DNA of 64,000 nucleotides, taken from positions 1 through 64,000 of the forward strand of contig CAVHYP010000003.1 in assembly GCA_963640465.1 (NCBI GenBank). Reading direction: 5' to 3'. The notes beneath the pieces are model-generated. The model saw only the letters and a program-made list of their open reading frames with translations, did not search any database and had not been told where the DNA came from. This stretch comes from Colivivens sp963640465 (GTDB lineage Bacteria > Bacteroidota > Bacteroidia > Bacteroidales > Bacteroidaceae). The position numbers and the translations under genes were made by a program. Each line of letters starts with the position of its first letter. The stretch's first letter is position 1. Positions 17,269 to 26,400 of the stretch are shown piece after piece.

Positions 17269-17428
17269 ATCATCAATGATTAGTTGGTTGCTTGTAATCT
17301 ATATTCTATATTCTATGATTGTTCTATTCTGTCTTCGGCTTCCGATTGTCAATCTCCAGTTTCCGATATCGTTTCTTCAATCCTTAATCTTCGGTGTTCA
17401 AATTTCGATTTCCGATGGTCTTGTAGAT
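17269..17428 (-). repeat. Degenerate tandem-repeat spacer between murD and ftsW
   Basis: The 160-nt spacer on the minus strand is made of short decayed units of the form GAAATCGAAATT, TATCGGAAACTGGAGATTG and ATCGGAAGCCGAAGAC, followed by ATAGAATATAGAATATAG just before ftsW. No coding potential is seen. Confidence 0.6.
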
Positions 17429-18760
17429 CTATAGTTCTCTGACGTATTTCTTGAACTGTTCACCACGGTCTTCCATGTTTTTGAACAAGTCGAAGCTGGC
17501 GCAGCATGGACTGAGCAGAACGCAATCACCATCGTGTGCCATCTTATAGCATGCGTCAACACAGTCTTTCATACTTGTCACGTCTACGATTGGGAGACCG
17601 AAGGAATCGAAATTGTCGTGCAGTTTCTTGTTGTCGACTCCCAGGAATACCAATCCAACGCATTTCTCTTTGACGAGACTGAATATCTCCGAATAGTCAT
17701 TGCCTTTGTCGATTCCACCGAGAATGAGGACTGTCGGTTGTTTCATGCTTTCGAGTGCATACCAGCATGCATTCACGTTTGTTGCTTTTGAGTCGTTCAC
17801 AAAGTCTATTCCGTGAACTCTGCATACTTTCTCGAGACGATGCTCCACACCAGCGAAATTAGACAGGCTTTCCCTCAGCTTTTCGCTACTTACTCCTGCA
17901 ATATTTGCAGCTATTCCTGCTGCAAGCGAATTGTACAGGTTGTGTTTGCCAGTCAAGGCAAGTTCATCCAGTTCCATGTTGAAGGGGACAGGTTCTTCTA
18001 TCACGAATTTGTTGTCCTCTGCATAGGCGATGGCATCGCTTTCCTTGAGACTTGAGAATGGATAAAGCTGTGATTTCAGGTCGTATTTCTGCATCTCAGC
18101 TTTTACGATGGGATCGTCATTCCAGAAGATGAATGCATCGTCTTCTGTCTGGTTCTGTGTGATGCGCATCTTGGCATCCACATAGTTCTGCATCTTGAAG
18201 TCGTAGCGGTCGAGATGGTCGGGCGTTATGTTGAGCAGGATGGCGATGTTTGCCTTAAACTTATACATATTGTCAAGTTGGAAACTGCTCAGCTCAATCA
18301 CGTAGTAATCGAAATGCTCGGTTGCCACCTGCAGGGCAAGGCTCTTGCCGATGTTGCCAGCCAGTCCAACATTGTATCCTGCGTTCTTCAATATATGGAA
18401 GATGAGAGATGTCGTGGTTGTCTTGCCGTTGGAACCGGTGATGCAAATCATCTTGGCATCGGTGTATCTGCCGGCGAATTCAATCTCGGATATGATTGGA
18501 ATTCCTTTGGATCTGACCTTCTTAATCATGGGCGCATTCTCCGGAATACCTGGGCTTTTGATAATTTCATCGGCATTGAGTATAAGCTCTTCGGTGTGAT
18601 GTCCGTCTTCCCATTGGATGTCGTAGTCCTCAAGTTGTTTTTTATATTTGTCCTTGATGGAGGATGTGTCTGATACGAAAACATCGAATCCCTTCATCTT
18701 TGCAAGAACAGCTGCTCCTGCACCGCTTTCTCCAGCGCCTAGAATGACTATCCTTTTCAT
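17429..18760 (-). CDS. murD: UDP-N-acetylmuramoyl-L-alanine-D-glutamate ligase MurD
   Basis: Adds D-glutamate to UDP-MurNAc-L-Ala. The UDP-binding N-terminal loop is ILGAGESGAG and the ATP-binding loop GSNGKTTTTS is near residue 110; the C-terminal domain includes FVNDSKATN, the family's substrate-binding motif. The 443 residues are of usual length. The start shares one base with the mraY stop (TAATG), indicating coupled translation. Confidence 0.97.
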   Translation of the reverse strand: MKRIVILGAGESGAGAAVLAKMKGFDVFVSDTSSIKDKYKKQLEDYDIQWEDGHHTEELILNADEIIKSPGIPENAPMIKKVRSKGIPIISEIEFAGRYTDAKMICITGSNGKTTTTSLIFHILKNAGYNVGLAGNIGKSLALQVATEHFDYYVIELSSFQLDNMYKFKANIAILLNITPDHLDRYDFKMQNYVDAKMRITQNQTEDDAFIFWNDDPIVKAEMQKYDLKSQLYPFSSLKESDAIAYAEDNKFVIEEPVPFNMELDELALTGKHNLYNSLAAGIAANIAGVSSEKLRESLSNFAGVEHRLEKVCRVHGIDFVNDSKATNVNACWYALESMKQPTVLILGGIDKGNDYSEIFSLVKEKCVGLVFLGVDNKKLHDNFDSFGLPIVDVTSMKDCVDACYKMAHDGDCVLLSPCCASFDLFKNMEDRGEQFKKYVREL

Positions 18761-20031
18761 TATCTTATCTTTAATGTGATTATTGTTATTGCTGCCAATA
18801 GTATTGTTATAATCCAGAAACGGATTGTTATCATGTTCTCATGCAGAACCGTTGTCGGTCGCTTGATGATGTATTTACAGTCGGGGAGTAACTGATTCTG
18901 CAATACTCTGAAATGGTCGTGGATTGGTGTGCGTTTGAAAATTCTTTGTTTTACACCTTTTTTATTTCCTCGTTTTGCGTACCATACCTGAAGTATCACA
19001 GAAACACTCTCTACGAGATAGATGCCACAGAGTATGGGGACAAGCAATTCTTTGTGTATGATTACTGCGGTTACTGCTATGACTCCTCCAATGGCAAGGC
19101 TGCCTGTATCTCCCATGAATACTTTGGCAGGGTAGCTGTTGTACCAGAGAAAACCAATTAATGCACCGACGAAGGCGCAGAGGAAAACCACGATTTCTTC
19201 GGACCCCGGAATATACATCACGTTCAGATAACTTGCAAAGTGTATGTGACCTGATACGTATGCCAGTATGCCCAATGCCGTACCGATAATCGCTGAATTG
19301 CCGGCACACATTCCGTCCATTCCATCGTTGAGGTTTGCTCCGTTGGAAACGGCAGTTATGACGAAGGTTGTAACCAGTATGAACAGAATCCATCCGCATG
19401 CTCTCTTCGTTTTTCCGTCTTTGATCCAACTGAATGCCTCATAGTAGTCCAGATTGTTGTTCTTCACGAAAGGAACGGTGGTTACAGTGGATTTCCGGGC
19501 TTCACTCTTGTGGTAGACAATTCCGGATGATGCACCTTGTTCAATCTTTACATTCTCTCTCACAACTGCTTGTGGCGACAACCACAGGGCGATGCCAACG
19601 ATCGTACCGAGAGTCAGTTGCCCCAATAGTTTTACTTGCGGTTTCATTCCGTCTTTGTTGCCTTTGAGCTTGATGTAGTCATCAATGAAACCGAGGAATC
19701 CGAACCACAGGACTGTGATCAGAAGCAGGTTGATATAGATGTTGTCGAGTTTGCCTAATAATAGGGTGGGTATCACGATTGCGCCTACGATTACAATGCC
19801 GCCCATTGATGGAGTACCCTTCTTCTGTACTCCGTATGGGTCGGTCTCTGCATCGCGTGCATTTTCGATGTAACGCTTGCGCTTCATGTATGTGATAAAT
19901 CCTTTGCCGGCTGCCATTGAGATAATCAATGAAAGCATGAGTGCCAATAGGGAACGGAACGATATGTATGTCCACATCCCTGAGCCTGGAAAGTTGATGC
20001 TGTCGAGAAAGTGTGACAAGTGATAGAGCAT
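18760..20031 (-). CDS. mraY: MraY, phospho-MurNAc-pentapeptide transferase
   Basis: Integral membrane enzyme that transfers phospho-MurNAc-pentapeptide to undecaprenyl phosphate to make lipid I. Signature motifs are present: FIDDYIKLKGNKDG (the Asp-Asp pair), NLNDGMDGM and PAKVFMGDTGSLA. The 423 residues include an insertion around 165-200 relative to the ~360-residue enterobacterial enzyme, as is common in Bacteroidetes. About ten membrane segments. The gene overlaps murD by one base and is separated from murE by a 113-nt repetitive spacer. Confidence 0.97.
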   Translation of the reverse strand: MLYHLSHFLDSINFPGSGMWTYISFRSLLALMLSLIISMAAGKGFITYMKRKRYIENARDAETDPYGVQKKGTPSMGGIVIVGAIVIPTLLLGKLDNIYINLLLITVLWFGFLGFIDDYIKLKGNKDGMKPQVKLLGQLTLGTIVGIALWLSPQAVVRENVKIEQGASSGIVYHKSEARKSTVTTVPFVKNNNLDYYEAFSWIKDGKTKRACGWILFILVTTFVITAVSNGANLNDGMDGMCAGNSAIIGTALGILAYVSGHIHFASYLNVMYIPGSEEIVVFLCAFVGALIGFLWYNSYPAKVFMGDTGSLAIGGVIAVTAVIIHKELLVPILCGIYLVESVSVILQVWYAKRGNKKGVKQRIFKRTPIHDHFRVLQNQLLPDCKYIIKRPTTVLHENMITIRFWIITILLAAITIITLKIR

Positions 20032-20153
20032 AAGCTGTAACGAATTGTTTGCTTGTTGATACTGTTTATATTGCTGCTGCTATTTATTATGTTGTGGCAG
20101 TTTGTATTGCTGTCTTATGTTATAGCAGTTGTTGTTGTCTTATGTTATAGCTG
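20032..20153 (-). repeat. 25-bp tandem repeat at the murE 3' end and murE-mraY spacer
   Basis: GTCTTATGTTATAGCAG (20112-20128) recurs as GTCTTATGTTATAGCTG (20137-20153), a 25-bp period. The second copy includes the murE stop codon (20145-20147) and its last codons, so the spacer seems to have been generated from the end of the gene. More decayed copies (GTTGTGGCAG, TATTGCTGCTGC) extend towards mraY. Confidence 0.7.
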
Positions 20154-21599
20154 CTGGAAGATTTTCCTTACCTCTTCTTTGTCGTCAAAATGATGCTTGA
20201 CGCCTTTGATTTCCTGGTAGTCCTCATGTCCTTTTCCTGCAACCAGTATCACATCTCCTTTCTGAGCCATCATGCATGCAACCTTGATTGCCTCACGACG
20301 GTCTACAATGGAAATGACTTTGTTCATCTGTTCTTCCTTGAGTCCTGCCAGCATATCGTTGATTATGTCTTGAGGTTCTTCGAATCGTGGGTTGTCGCTG
20401 GTTATGATTACCTTGTCGCTTTGCTTTGCAGCTTCCTGTGCCATCAGCGGACGTTTCCCTTTGTCGCGGTTGCCTCCTGCTCCGCAGACTGTAATCACTT
20501 TGCCTTTGCCTTCGAGCACTCCGTGGATTGCGTTAAGAACATTCTCCAATGCATCGGGAGTGTGGGCATAGTCAACAATCACGGTGAATCCGGTTGGCGA
20601 GTTGAGAGCTTCCAGACGTCCGCTTACTGGTTTCATTGCGCTCATGGCTACAAGTACTTCCTGCGGCTCTTTACCCAACATCACTGCAGTTCCATAAACA
20701 GCCAGAAGATTGGAGACATTGAACTTGCCGACGAAGTTTACTCCCACTTCCTTGCCGTTGATGTCAAGATACATTCCTGCAAAATGGCATTCGATTATCT
20801 TTGCCTTGAAGTTTGCCGGTTGGAGGATTGAGTAAGTCTTTACCGTGGCTTTTGTATTCTGCACCATTACCATTCCATGTTTGTCGTCGAGGTTTGTTAT
20901 TGCGAATGCATCTGATGGCAGGTTGTCGAAGAACAGTTTTTTGGCTTTGATATAGTTGTCGAATGTCTTGTGATAGTCAAGGTGGTCACGGGTGATGTTC
21001 GTGAATATTCCTCCGATGAACTTCAGTCCTCCGATTCTGTTCTGTACGATGGAATGGGAACTTACTTCCATGAATGCGTATTCGCATCCGGCATCAACCA
21101 TTTGGGAAAGCAACTTGTTGAGAGTGATTGGGTCGGGAGTGGTGTGCTCTGTAGGAATTGCTTCTCCGTCGATGTAGTTCACGACGGTTGAGAGCAGTCC
21201 GACCTTATGTCCCATGTGGCGAAACATGTTGTAGAGAGTGGTTGCAATGGTGGTCTTACCGTTTGTTCCTGTTACTCCGACGAGTTTGAGTTTTTCGGAC
21301 GGATGTCCGTAGAACGCTGTTGCGACATTACCTACAATATGTTCTGTGTCTGTCACTTGAATGTAGACGACATTGCTGTCGAGTTCTTCCGGTAGGTTCT
21401 CGCACAATATGGCAGAAGCGCCGAGCTCGATTGCTTTGCTTATATACTTGTGTCCATCAGTCTGTGTGCCTTTGACTGCAATGAACATATAGTCTTTGTT
21501 TATCTGACGAGAGTCGATGTCGACACCTTTTATATCTTTGGAGATTTCTCCTCTTGTCTCAATGACGTTGATTCCTTTTAATAGTTCGTCAATCTTCAT
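20145..21599 (-). CDS. murE: UDP-MurNAc-tripeptide ligase MurE, meso-diaminopimelate type
   Basis: Adds the third amino acid to UDP-MurNAc-L-Ala-D-Glu. The ATP loop GTNGKTTIAT lies near residue 112. The motif DNPR (about 401-404) is the signature that selects meso-diaminopimelate rather than lysine, so the wall is predicted to be DAP-type. The length of 484 residues is normal. No murF or ddl gene follows, as is usual for this gene cluster in Bacteroidetes, where those genes lie elsewhere. Confidence 0.97.
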   Translation of the reverse strand: MKIDELLKGINVIETRGEISKDIKGVDIDSRQINKDYMFIAVKGTQTDGHKYISKAIELGASAILCENLPEELDSNVVYIQVTDTEHIVGNVATAFYGHPSEKLKLVGVTGTNGKTTIATTLYNMFRHMGHKVGLLSTVVNYIDGEAIPTEHTTPDPITLNKLLSQMVDAGCEYAFMEVSSHSIVQNRIGGLKFIGGIFTNITRDHLDYHKTFDNYIKAKKLFFDNLPSDAFAITNLDDKHGMVMVQNTKATVKTYSILQPANFKAKIIECHFAGMYLDINGKEVGVNFVGKFNVSNLLAVYGTAVMLGKEPQEVLVAMSAMKPVSGRLEALNSPTGFTVIVDYAHTPDALENVLNAIHGVLEGKGKVITVCGAGGNRDKGKRPLMAQEAAKQSDKVIITSDNPRFEEPQDIINDMLAGLKEEQMNKVISIVDRREAIKVACMMAQKGDVILVAGKGHEDYQEIKGVKHHFDDKEEVRKIFQQL

Positions 21600-21702
21600 A
21601 TCTTGTTCTTTTCTTATTCTTTGTAATCAGTTCCTTGTTTCATGCTCGGCCGTAGCTTTCTCCATGTCCAACCTCAGCTTTGCTTTATGATCTATTACTG
21701 CT
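21600..21702 (-). repeat. Repetitive ftsI-murE spacer
   Basis: On the minus strand the ftsI 3' end reads GAGCATGGAATAAAGC and near copies recur in the spacer as GGACATGGAGAAAGC and GAGCATGAAACAAGG. The 103-nt spacer therefore looks like decayed copies of the gene end. Confidence 0.55.
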
Positions 21703-23922
21703 TTATTCCATGCTCAGTTCGATTGTAACCACTTTGTTGGGCACAACTTCGCTGCCAGCTACAACACTTTGCCGTTTCACGACGCCCATGCCTTTGGCTT
21801 TCGCCTTCATTCCTCTGCGCTCGATTTCATATACTGCATCGCGAAGTCCCATGCCAACAACATTTGGCACTTGCTTGAGGTTGTTGCTTCTTATGGACAA
21901 CTGCACTTGCCTTTTATCTGTTATTGCTTCTCCGATTTCATCGTTAGTGATGACTGGAGCCTTGAACGGAATCTTGAGCGTTGAAAGTATTGCTTTTGTG
22001 GCATTCAGATTTCCGTTTCTTACTTGTGGCACGTGAACTGCGAGCGAGTCCTGGTATTTCGTCAGGTCTGTGGTCACTGCGCTGGCATAGATACTTTCTG
22101 CAATCTTCTTGAATACAGGTCCGGCTTGTCCTCCTCCTGATGCAAGGCCATGGGCGAGACGTATTGCAACGATGCAGGTGTATTGCGGGTCTTCGGCAGG
22201 GAAGTAACCGCAGAAGCTCACGAGGTGACCTCCGCCTTTGTATCCTCCTTTGCCTCCGATTTGGGCTGTACCTGTCTTGCCAGCTACCTGGAAGTACTTG
22301 CTTCCTGCCTTTTTGCCGACTCCTTCCTTGACAACCCTTACCAGGATATCCTGTATCTGTTCAATCGCTTCAGGCTTTGCAATCTGCTCTTTTATCACTT
22401 CCACCGGACATTCCTCTATTATATTTCCGTCTTGCTGGATGGCTTTCACGAATCGTGGCCTTACCATTTTCCCGTTGTTGGCAATCGCATTATAGAATGT
22501 GACTGTGGAAATTGGCGGAATCTGTGTCTCGTAGCCGATTGACATCCATGCCAGTGCGGTGTTCGACCAGTTGCTTCTGTCGGATTGGGGCATTCGGATG
22601 ACTGGGTCGGCAGAACCTACAAACTTGAGGCCCAGTGGTGCGCCGATGCCTATGCGGCGAAGTCCTTCCACGAACTTCTCAGGATTGTTGTGGTAGCGGG
22701 CGTCGATGAGTCGGCTCACACCGATGTTTGAAGAATACATCAAGGTATGGGCAACGTCCATGTCGCCGTATCCTCCTCGGTTCCAGTTGTGGTCTCTCAT
22801 TCGTGCTCCGTACATGTTGTAGACACCTCCGTTGCCGTCGACATGGTCGTCCAGTGTGAGCGTGCCGTCGTCGAGACCTACGAGTATTGATGCAGTCTTG
22901 AATGTGGAACCTGGTTCCATCAATGCTGCAAGTGCGAAGTTACGTGCTTCGTAATACTGTCCGTCGTCGTAGAGGGAGAGATTGACAATTCCCTTCACGT
23001 CGCCGGTCTTTGTTTCCATAAGCACTACCACACCCATGTCGGCAAGTCCTCCAGTTTCCTTGATTACATCGAACTCATGGCGAAGTGCGCTTTCGCAGAT
23101 GTCCTGCATGGTCACGTTGATGGATGTCACGATGTCGTAGCCGTTTTGTGGCTTGACGTCTATCAGGTCTACGTATTTGTTCAGAATCTTTCTTCTGTGC
23201 TTTATTCCCGGAACTCCCTTGAGTATGGAGTCGTATGCCAGTTCCAGTCCGGACCGGGCTGAGTCTTTTGCACCGAACATATCTCCGAGTGTGCGTCGGG
23301 CAAGCGAACCGAATGGTTTCTTGCGGTTGTTTCTCTGCTCAATCGTCAGTCCGACGAAATACTTGGATTTCTCATAGTCTCTGAAGAATGGTAGAGCCAT
23401 CAGTTCCTTGTATTGTATGTAGTTGAGAGTTGTGCTCTTGCATATCTCGAAGTAACGGCTCTGGTTCTTCCATCCTTCTGTGATGCGTCGTCTGTATTCT
23501 TCGGCTGTCATCTTTGTGCAAATGCGGCTCAAACCGTTGCAGATGGAGTCCAGTCTCGCATTGTATATCTCTCCTATTCCCTGGAACAGCGAGTCTTTGA
23601 GCATGTAGGTGATGGAGTCGGCTTTCGTGAATGCATTGTATTTGATGGCTTCGCTGGAGAGCCCGGACTTGAAGTCGATGTACACTTTGTAGTCGGGCAA
23701 ACTGCTTGCCATCAGCTGTCCGTCGGACGACAGTATGTTGCCTCTCAGCGGTTTTACTTCCAGACTGTCTTTCTCGAACTCCTTCTTCCTTATGCTTTCC
23801 CATTTCTGCTTGTCGAAGACCATGGTCTTGAGCATGAATCCAATGATTCCAAAACCAAAGACAAACGCAATGATTATGACAATTACGGACTGTTCTGATA
23901 TGTATTTCTTGTCGAACTTCAT
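21703..23922 (-). CDS. ftsI: FtsI/PBP3-type septal transpeptidase with PASTA domain
   Basis: A class B penicillin-binding protein that crosslinks septal peptidoglycan with FtsW. Single N-terminal membrane anchor (about 12-33), a dimerisation domain, then the transpeptidase domain with the active-site Ser in GSTFK (about 338), the SSN motif (YSSNIG) and KTGTAQ near 547. A C-terminal PASTA domain (QVPNVVGMGLRDAVYEIE and following, about residues 682-739) is present, as in Spo VD-like and many Bacteroidetes homologues but not in E. coli FtsI. The total of 739 residues fits that architecture. It lies 24 nt after the ftsL-like gene. Confidence 0.96.
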   Translation of the reverse strand: MKFDKKYISEQSVIVIIIAFVFGFGIIGFMLKTMVFDKQKWESIRKKEFEKDSLEVKPLRGNILSSDGQLMASSLPDYKVYIDFKSGLSSEAIKYNAFTKADSITYMLKDSLFQGIGEIYNARLDSICNGLSRICTKMTAEEYRRRITEGWKNQSRYFEICKSTTLNYIQYKELMALPFFRDYEKSKYFVGLTIEQRNNRKKPFGSLARRTLGDMFGAKDSARSGLELAYDSILKGVPGIKHRRKILNKYVDLIDVKPQNGYDIVTSINVTMQDICESALRHEFDVIKETGGLADMGVVVLMETKTGDVKGIVNLSLYDDGQYYEARNFALAALMEPGSTFKTASILVGLDDGTLTLDDHVDGNGGVYNMYGARMRDHNWNRGGYGDMDVAHTLMYSSNIGVSRLIDARYHNNPEKFVEGLRRIGIGAPLGLKFVGSADPVIRMPQSDRSNWSNTALAWMSIGYETQIPPISTVTFYNAIANNGKMVRPRFVKAIQQDGNIIEECPVEVIKEQIAKPEAIEQIQDILVRVVKEGVGKKAGSKYFQVAGKTGTAQIGGKGGYKGGGHLVSFCGYFPAEDPQYTCIVAIRLAHGLASGGGQAGPVFKKIAESIYASAVTTDLTKYQDSLAVHVPQVRNGNLNATKAILSTLKIPFKAPVITNDEIGEAITDKRQVQLSIRSNNLKQVPNVVGMGLRDAVYEIERRGMKAKAKGMGVVKRQSVVAGSEVVPNKVVTIELSME

Positions 23923-23946
23923 TCTTCCTTGTTCTGTTGTTTGGTT

Positions 23947-24417
23947 TTAGTCTCTCTTTTTCTTTATTTCGAAAGGTGGAGTCGTGGTGTTGAGGAGAAG
24001 CGAGTCTCCGTTTGCTTTCAGTTGTTTCACGATTTCCGACTGTCGGCTTGCATTGAGCAGTTCACTTTCTATGGTCAACACTTTGTAGCGCTCTTCCTGC
24101 AGCTGTATTTTCAGGCTGTCGATGAGCAGGGCTTCCTTCTGGCTGGCATATCGGTTGCCGGTGTAGATGAGTGTGAGGACAACGATGAACATGAAAAACA
24201 GCACCTGGTGCTGCATGAAGTGGCTCTGAAGAATGTCGCCTCCGATGATGGACCTTAGGCTGATTTCTCCCAGTCCGTCTTCGTCTTCGTCTTCGTCAGT
24301 GAACTTCTTGATTGCCTTGATGGCTTCTTCCTGTTCCACGATTTCCTGCTCTTCGGCTTTTTCTTCCTTGAGCTCTTCGTCGTGTGACGAGTTCATATTT
24401 TTATCCTCTTCTTTCAT
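23947..24417 (-). CDS. ftsL: FtsL-like divisome protein
   Basis: A 156-residue bitopic protein: a strongly acidic cytoplasmic N-terminus (many Glu/Asp, residues 1-60), one membrane segment (about 70-87, VLFFMFIVVLTLIYTG) and a periplasmic helix likely to form a coiled coil (QKEALLIDSLKIQLQEERYKVL). FtsL is poorly conserved; the call rests on size, topology and its place between rsmH and ftsI. The acidic N-terminal extension is longer than in E. coli FtsL. FtsL forms the FtsQLB complex that activates FtsWI. Confidence 0.85.
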   Translation of the reverse strand: MKEEDKNMNSSHDEELKEEKAEEQEIVEQEEAIKAIKKFTDEDEDEDGLGEISLRSIIGGDILQSHFMQHQVLFFMFIVVLTLIYTGNRYASQKEALLIDSLKIQLQEERYKVLTIESELLNASRQSEIVKQLKANGDSLLLNTTTPPFEIKKKRD

Positions 24418-24537
24418 TTCGTTCTTTTGTGTGACCTTTAACTTTCTCTGCTCGTTCTCTTGTTCGACCTTTAACTTTTTTCTCTGTACGCTCTTATGTC
24501 CGTCATGAACTTTATCTGTTCGCTCTCTTATGTGCCC
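24418..24537 (-). repeat. Degenerate ~34-bp tandem repeat between rsmH and ftsL
   Basis: On the minus strand the 120-nt spacer consists of about three and a half units, each with a GGACATAAGAGCG-like head and an ACAGAGAAAGTTAAAGG-like tail, running from just after the rsmH stop to the ftsL start. No reading frame of its own is supported. Confidence 0.75.
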
Positions 24538-25458
24538 TTAGATTTTCTCCGCAATCCTTAGTTTTGCACTTCTTGAGCGCGGGTTGTTTTCCTGCTCTTC
24601 GGCATCGGGTATGATGGGTTTCCGTGTGATGAGCCGGAACGGTGTGTGGCTCTGTCCGTAGAAGTCTTTCTCCTCAATCCCTTCTGTGTTTCCGGTTTTC
24701 ATGAGGTTCTTCACCATGCGGTCCTCCAGTGAGTGATAGGTGATGACCACCAGCCGCCCGCCTGGCTTGAGCAGTTCTGTTGCTGAGTTGAGCATTTCCT
24801 TGAGCGCGTCCATCTCGTGGTTTACCTCGATTCTCAATGCCTGGAACACCTTTGCCATGTCTTTCTTCTCTCTGTCCCTGCCGAGAAACCGTTGCACGGT
24901 GTTCATCAGGTCGTTTGTTGTGAGAATCGGTTTGTCGCTTCTTGTCTTGACTATGGCTGAGGCTATCTGGCGGCTGTTTTTTATCTCTCCGTAGAGGTGG
25001 AGGATGGTTGCCAGGTCCTGATCGCTGTAGTTGTTGACGATGTCGGCAGCGGTTGTGCTGGCTTTCTGGTTCATTCTCATGTCGAGCGGACTGTCGAATC
25101 TGAAGGAAAAGCCGCGTTCCTTGTCGTCGAAGTGGTGGGACGATACGCCCAGGTCTGCCAGCAGTCCGTCGATTCCGTCGGTTTCTCCGTGGAATTTCAT
25201 GAAGTTCTTCAGATATCTGAAGTTGCTACGCACGAAGGTGAAGTGTCCGTCGTTCTCGATGATGTTCTTTTCCGCATCTGCATCCTGGTCGAAGCTGTAG
25301 AGTCGGGTATTGCCCTGAAGTCTGCTCAGGATTTCTCTGCTGTGTCCTCCTCCGCCGAATGTGACATCGACATAAACTCCGTCTTGCCGGATGTTCATGC
25401 CGTCGATGCTTGGCTTGAGCAGAACTGGTACGTGGTATGTTCCTGTCTCTGTTGTCAT
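24538..25458 (-). CDS. rsmH: 16S rRNA (cytosine1402-N4)-methyltransferase RsmH (MraW)
   Basis: SAM-dependent enzyme that methylates N4 of C1402 in 16S rRNA in the ribosomal P site. The SAM-binding motif VDVTFGGGGHSREIL is near residue 30 and the later motif HSLEDRMVK is present near 255. The open frame extends to 25662, but family alignment begins at MTTETGTYHVPVLL, so the ATG at 25458 is chosen (306 residues, the usual length). It is the second gene of the dcw cluster, 107 nt after mraZ. Confidence 0.95.
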   Translation of the reverse strand: MTTETGTYHVPVLLKPSIDGMNIRQDGVYVDVTFGGGGHSREILSRLQGNTRLYSFDQDADAEKNIIENDGHFTFVRSNFRYLKNFMKFHGETDGIDGLLADLGVSSHHFDDKERGFSFRFDSPLDMRMNQKASTTAADIVNNYSDQDLATILHLYGEIKNSRQIASAIVKTRSDKPILTTNDLMNTVQRFLGRDREKKDMAKVFQALRIEVNHEMDALKEMLNSATELLKPGGRLVVITYHSLEDRMVKNLMKTGNTEGIEEKDFYGQSHTPFRLITRKPIIPDAEEQENNPRSRSAKLRIAEKI

Positions 25459-25565
25459 ACTCAGTGGAGTGTTTACTGGTTTATTGTTTCTGTTTTGGAA
25501 TATAATGTACGCGCGCGAGATGCAATTTATTGAAAATGAAAACTTGTGGGCGTTGTGGCTTGTGT

Positions 25566-26039
25566 CTAGACGAGTCCCGAGGGCAGGTCGGAGGGCAATT
25601 CTGCCATGATGTTTTGCAATTCCTCCCCAAGGCAGGAGTCTTGCTTGAGGACTTCCTCGCATCTTTGCCTGTCCCAGACTTCGATATGGTCGTCTACAGC
25701 CAGGAACCTCACGTCCTGGGTTATGCCTGCGTATTGAAGTTTATATTTGTTTATCAAAAAGCGTCCGTTGCTGTCGAGCTCGATTATCTCGGCGTCGGCA
25801 AGGAACTGTCGGAGGATTTGCTGATGCTGTCCGTTCCATCGGTTGAGCTTTTGCCTCAGCATGTCCAAAAGGCTGTTCCAAAGGCTTTCTGGATATAGCA
25901 CAAGGCATTTCTGGAAGAGGTCTATCCGCAATACGAACCTTTTCTCGTTCTCTGCTTCAAGAATCTTCCTGTAAGGTGCCGGGAGGAATACTCTTCCTTT
26001 GGCATCTGCTTTGGCTATGTAGTCTCCTATGAACCGCAT
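25566..26039 (-). CDS. mraZ: Transcriptional regulator MraZ
   Basis: A 157-residue AbrB-fold regulator that binds repeats in its own promoter and represses the dcw genes. The motif DAKGRVFLPAPYR (residues 12-24) is the first MraZ repeat, and the second half carries DSNGRFLINKYKL. The frame is open to 26168, but the ATG at 26039 has AGAAGGATTG directly upstream and begins with the conserved MRFIGDY, so it is chosen. First gene of the dcw cluster. Three GTGG motifs with 10-bp period lie just upstream. Confidence 0.96.
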   Translation of the reverse strand: MRFIGDYIAKADAKGRVFLPAPYRKILEAENEKRFVLRIDLFQKCLVLYPESLWNSLLDMLRQKLNRWNGQHQQILRQFLADAEIIELDSNGRFLINKYKLQYAGITQDVRFLAVDDHIEVWDRQRCEEVLKQDSCLGEELQNIMAELPSDLPSGLV

Positions 26040-26065
26040 CAATCCTTCTTTTCCTAATCTGACTG

Positions 26066-26108
26066 CAAATGTAAGGATTTTTCTCCACATTCCACCACAT
26101 TCCACCAC
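26066..26108 (-). promoter_or_regulatory. dcw promoter with candidate MraZ boxes
   Basis: On the minus strand TACATTTG (complement of 26066-26073) fits the Bacteroidetes -7 box; no good TTTG element lies 19 nt upstream. Instead three GTGG motifs (complements of 26085-26088, 26095-26098, 26105-26108) are spaced at exactly 10 bp, within units GTGGTGGAAT, GTGGTGGAAT, GTGGAGAAAA. MraZ of E. coli is known to bind GTGGG-like repeats at about 10-bp spacing. Here the boxes would overlap the -33 region, as expected for autorepression. Operator function is inferred. Confidence 0.6.
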
Positions 26109-26332
26109 GATTATTTCAAAACTTTTTTCATCTTTTCTTTTCATCTTTTCTTTGCTGCTGATTGTCAAATGGTTGGTGTGTGGTGAATTGGTGGGGCGTT
26201 TCTCGAAGTGAATGTCGAGTTTGCACCGAGGGCTTTTGCTGAAGTTTCGGACGGATCATCTGTTTTGTCCGTGAAATTGGAAGGCTGACGTCGGTTAAAA
26301 TTGAACTAACCTTAAAATAAATTCGATATAAT
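26109..26332. other. Intergenic DNA between the divergent dcw and OMP promoters
   Basis: Contains a duplicated AAGAAAAGATGAAAAG on the minus strand (about 26125-26158) and no supported gene. The 85-codon minus frame at 26128-26385 runs across the OMP promoter and has no recognisable features. Confidence 0.6.
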
Positions 26333-26363
26333 TTTGCAGAACGATAAATTTGTCCTACCTTTG
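26333..26363 (+). promoter_or_regulatory. Promoter of the outer-membrane barrel gene
   Basis: TTTG at 26333-26336 and TACCTTTG at 26356-26363 are 19 nt apart, a full match to the Bacteroidetes consensus. The start codon at 26401 leaves a short leader of about 30 nt. Confidence 0.85.
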
Positions 26364-26400
26364 CCGTTGAGAAACGAACAAACATTCAATAGTTGTAATT

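Noticed and set aside
25459..25662. Longer N-terminus of RsmH
   Set aside because: The family begins at MTTETGTYHVPVLL; the 68 upstream codons resemble no RsmH N-terminus.
26040..26168. Longer N-terminus of MraZ
   Set aside because: It would translate the promoter and GTGG boxes; the ATG at 26039 has a good ribosome binding site and conserved start.
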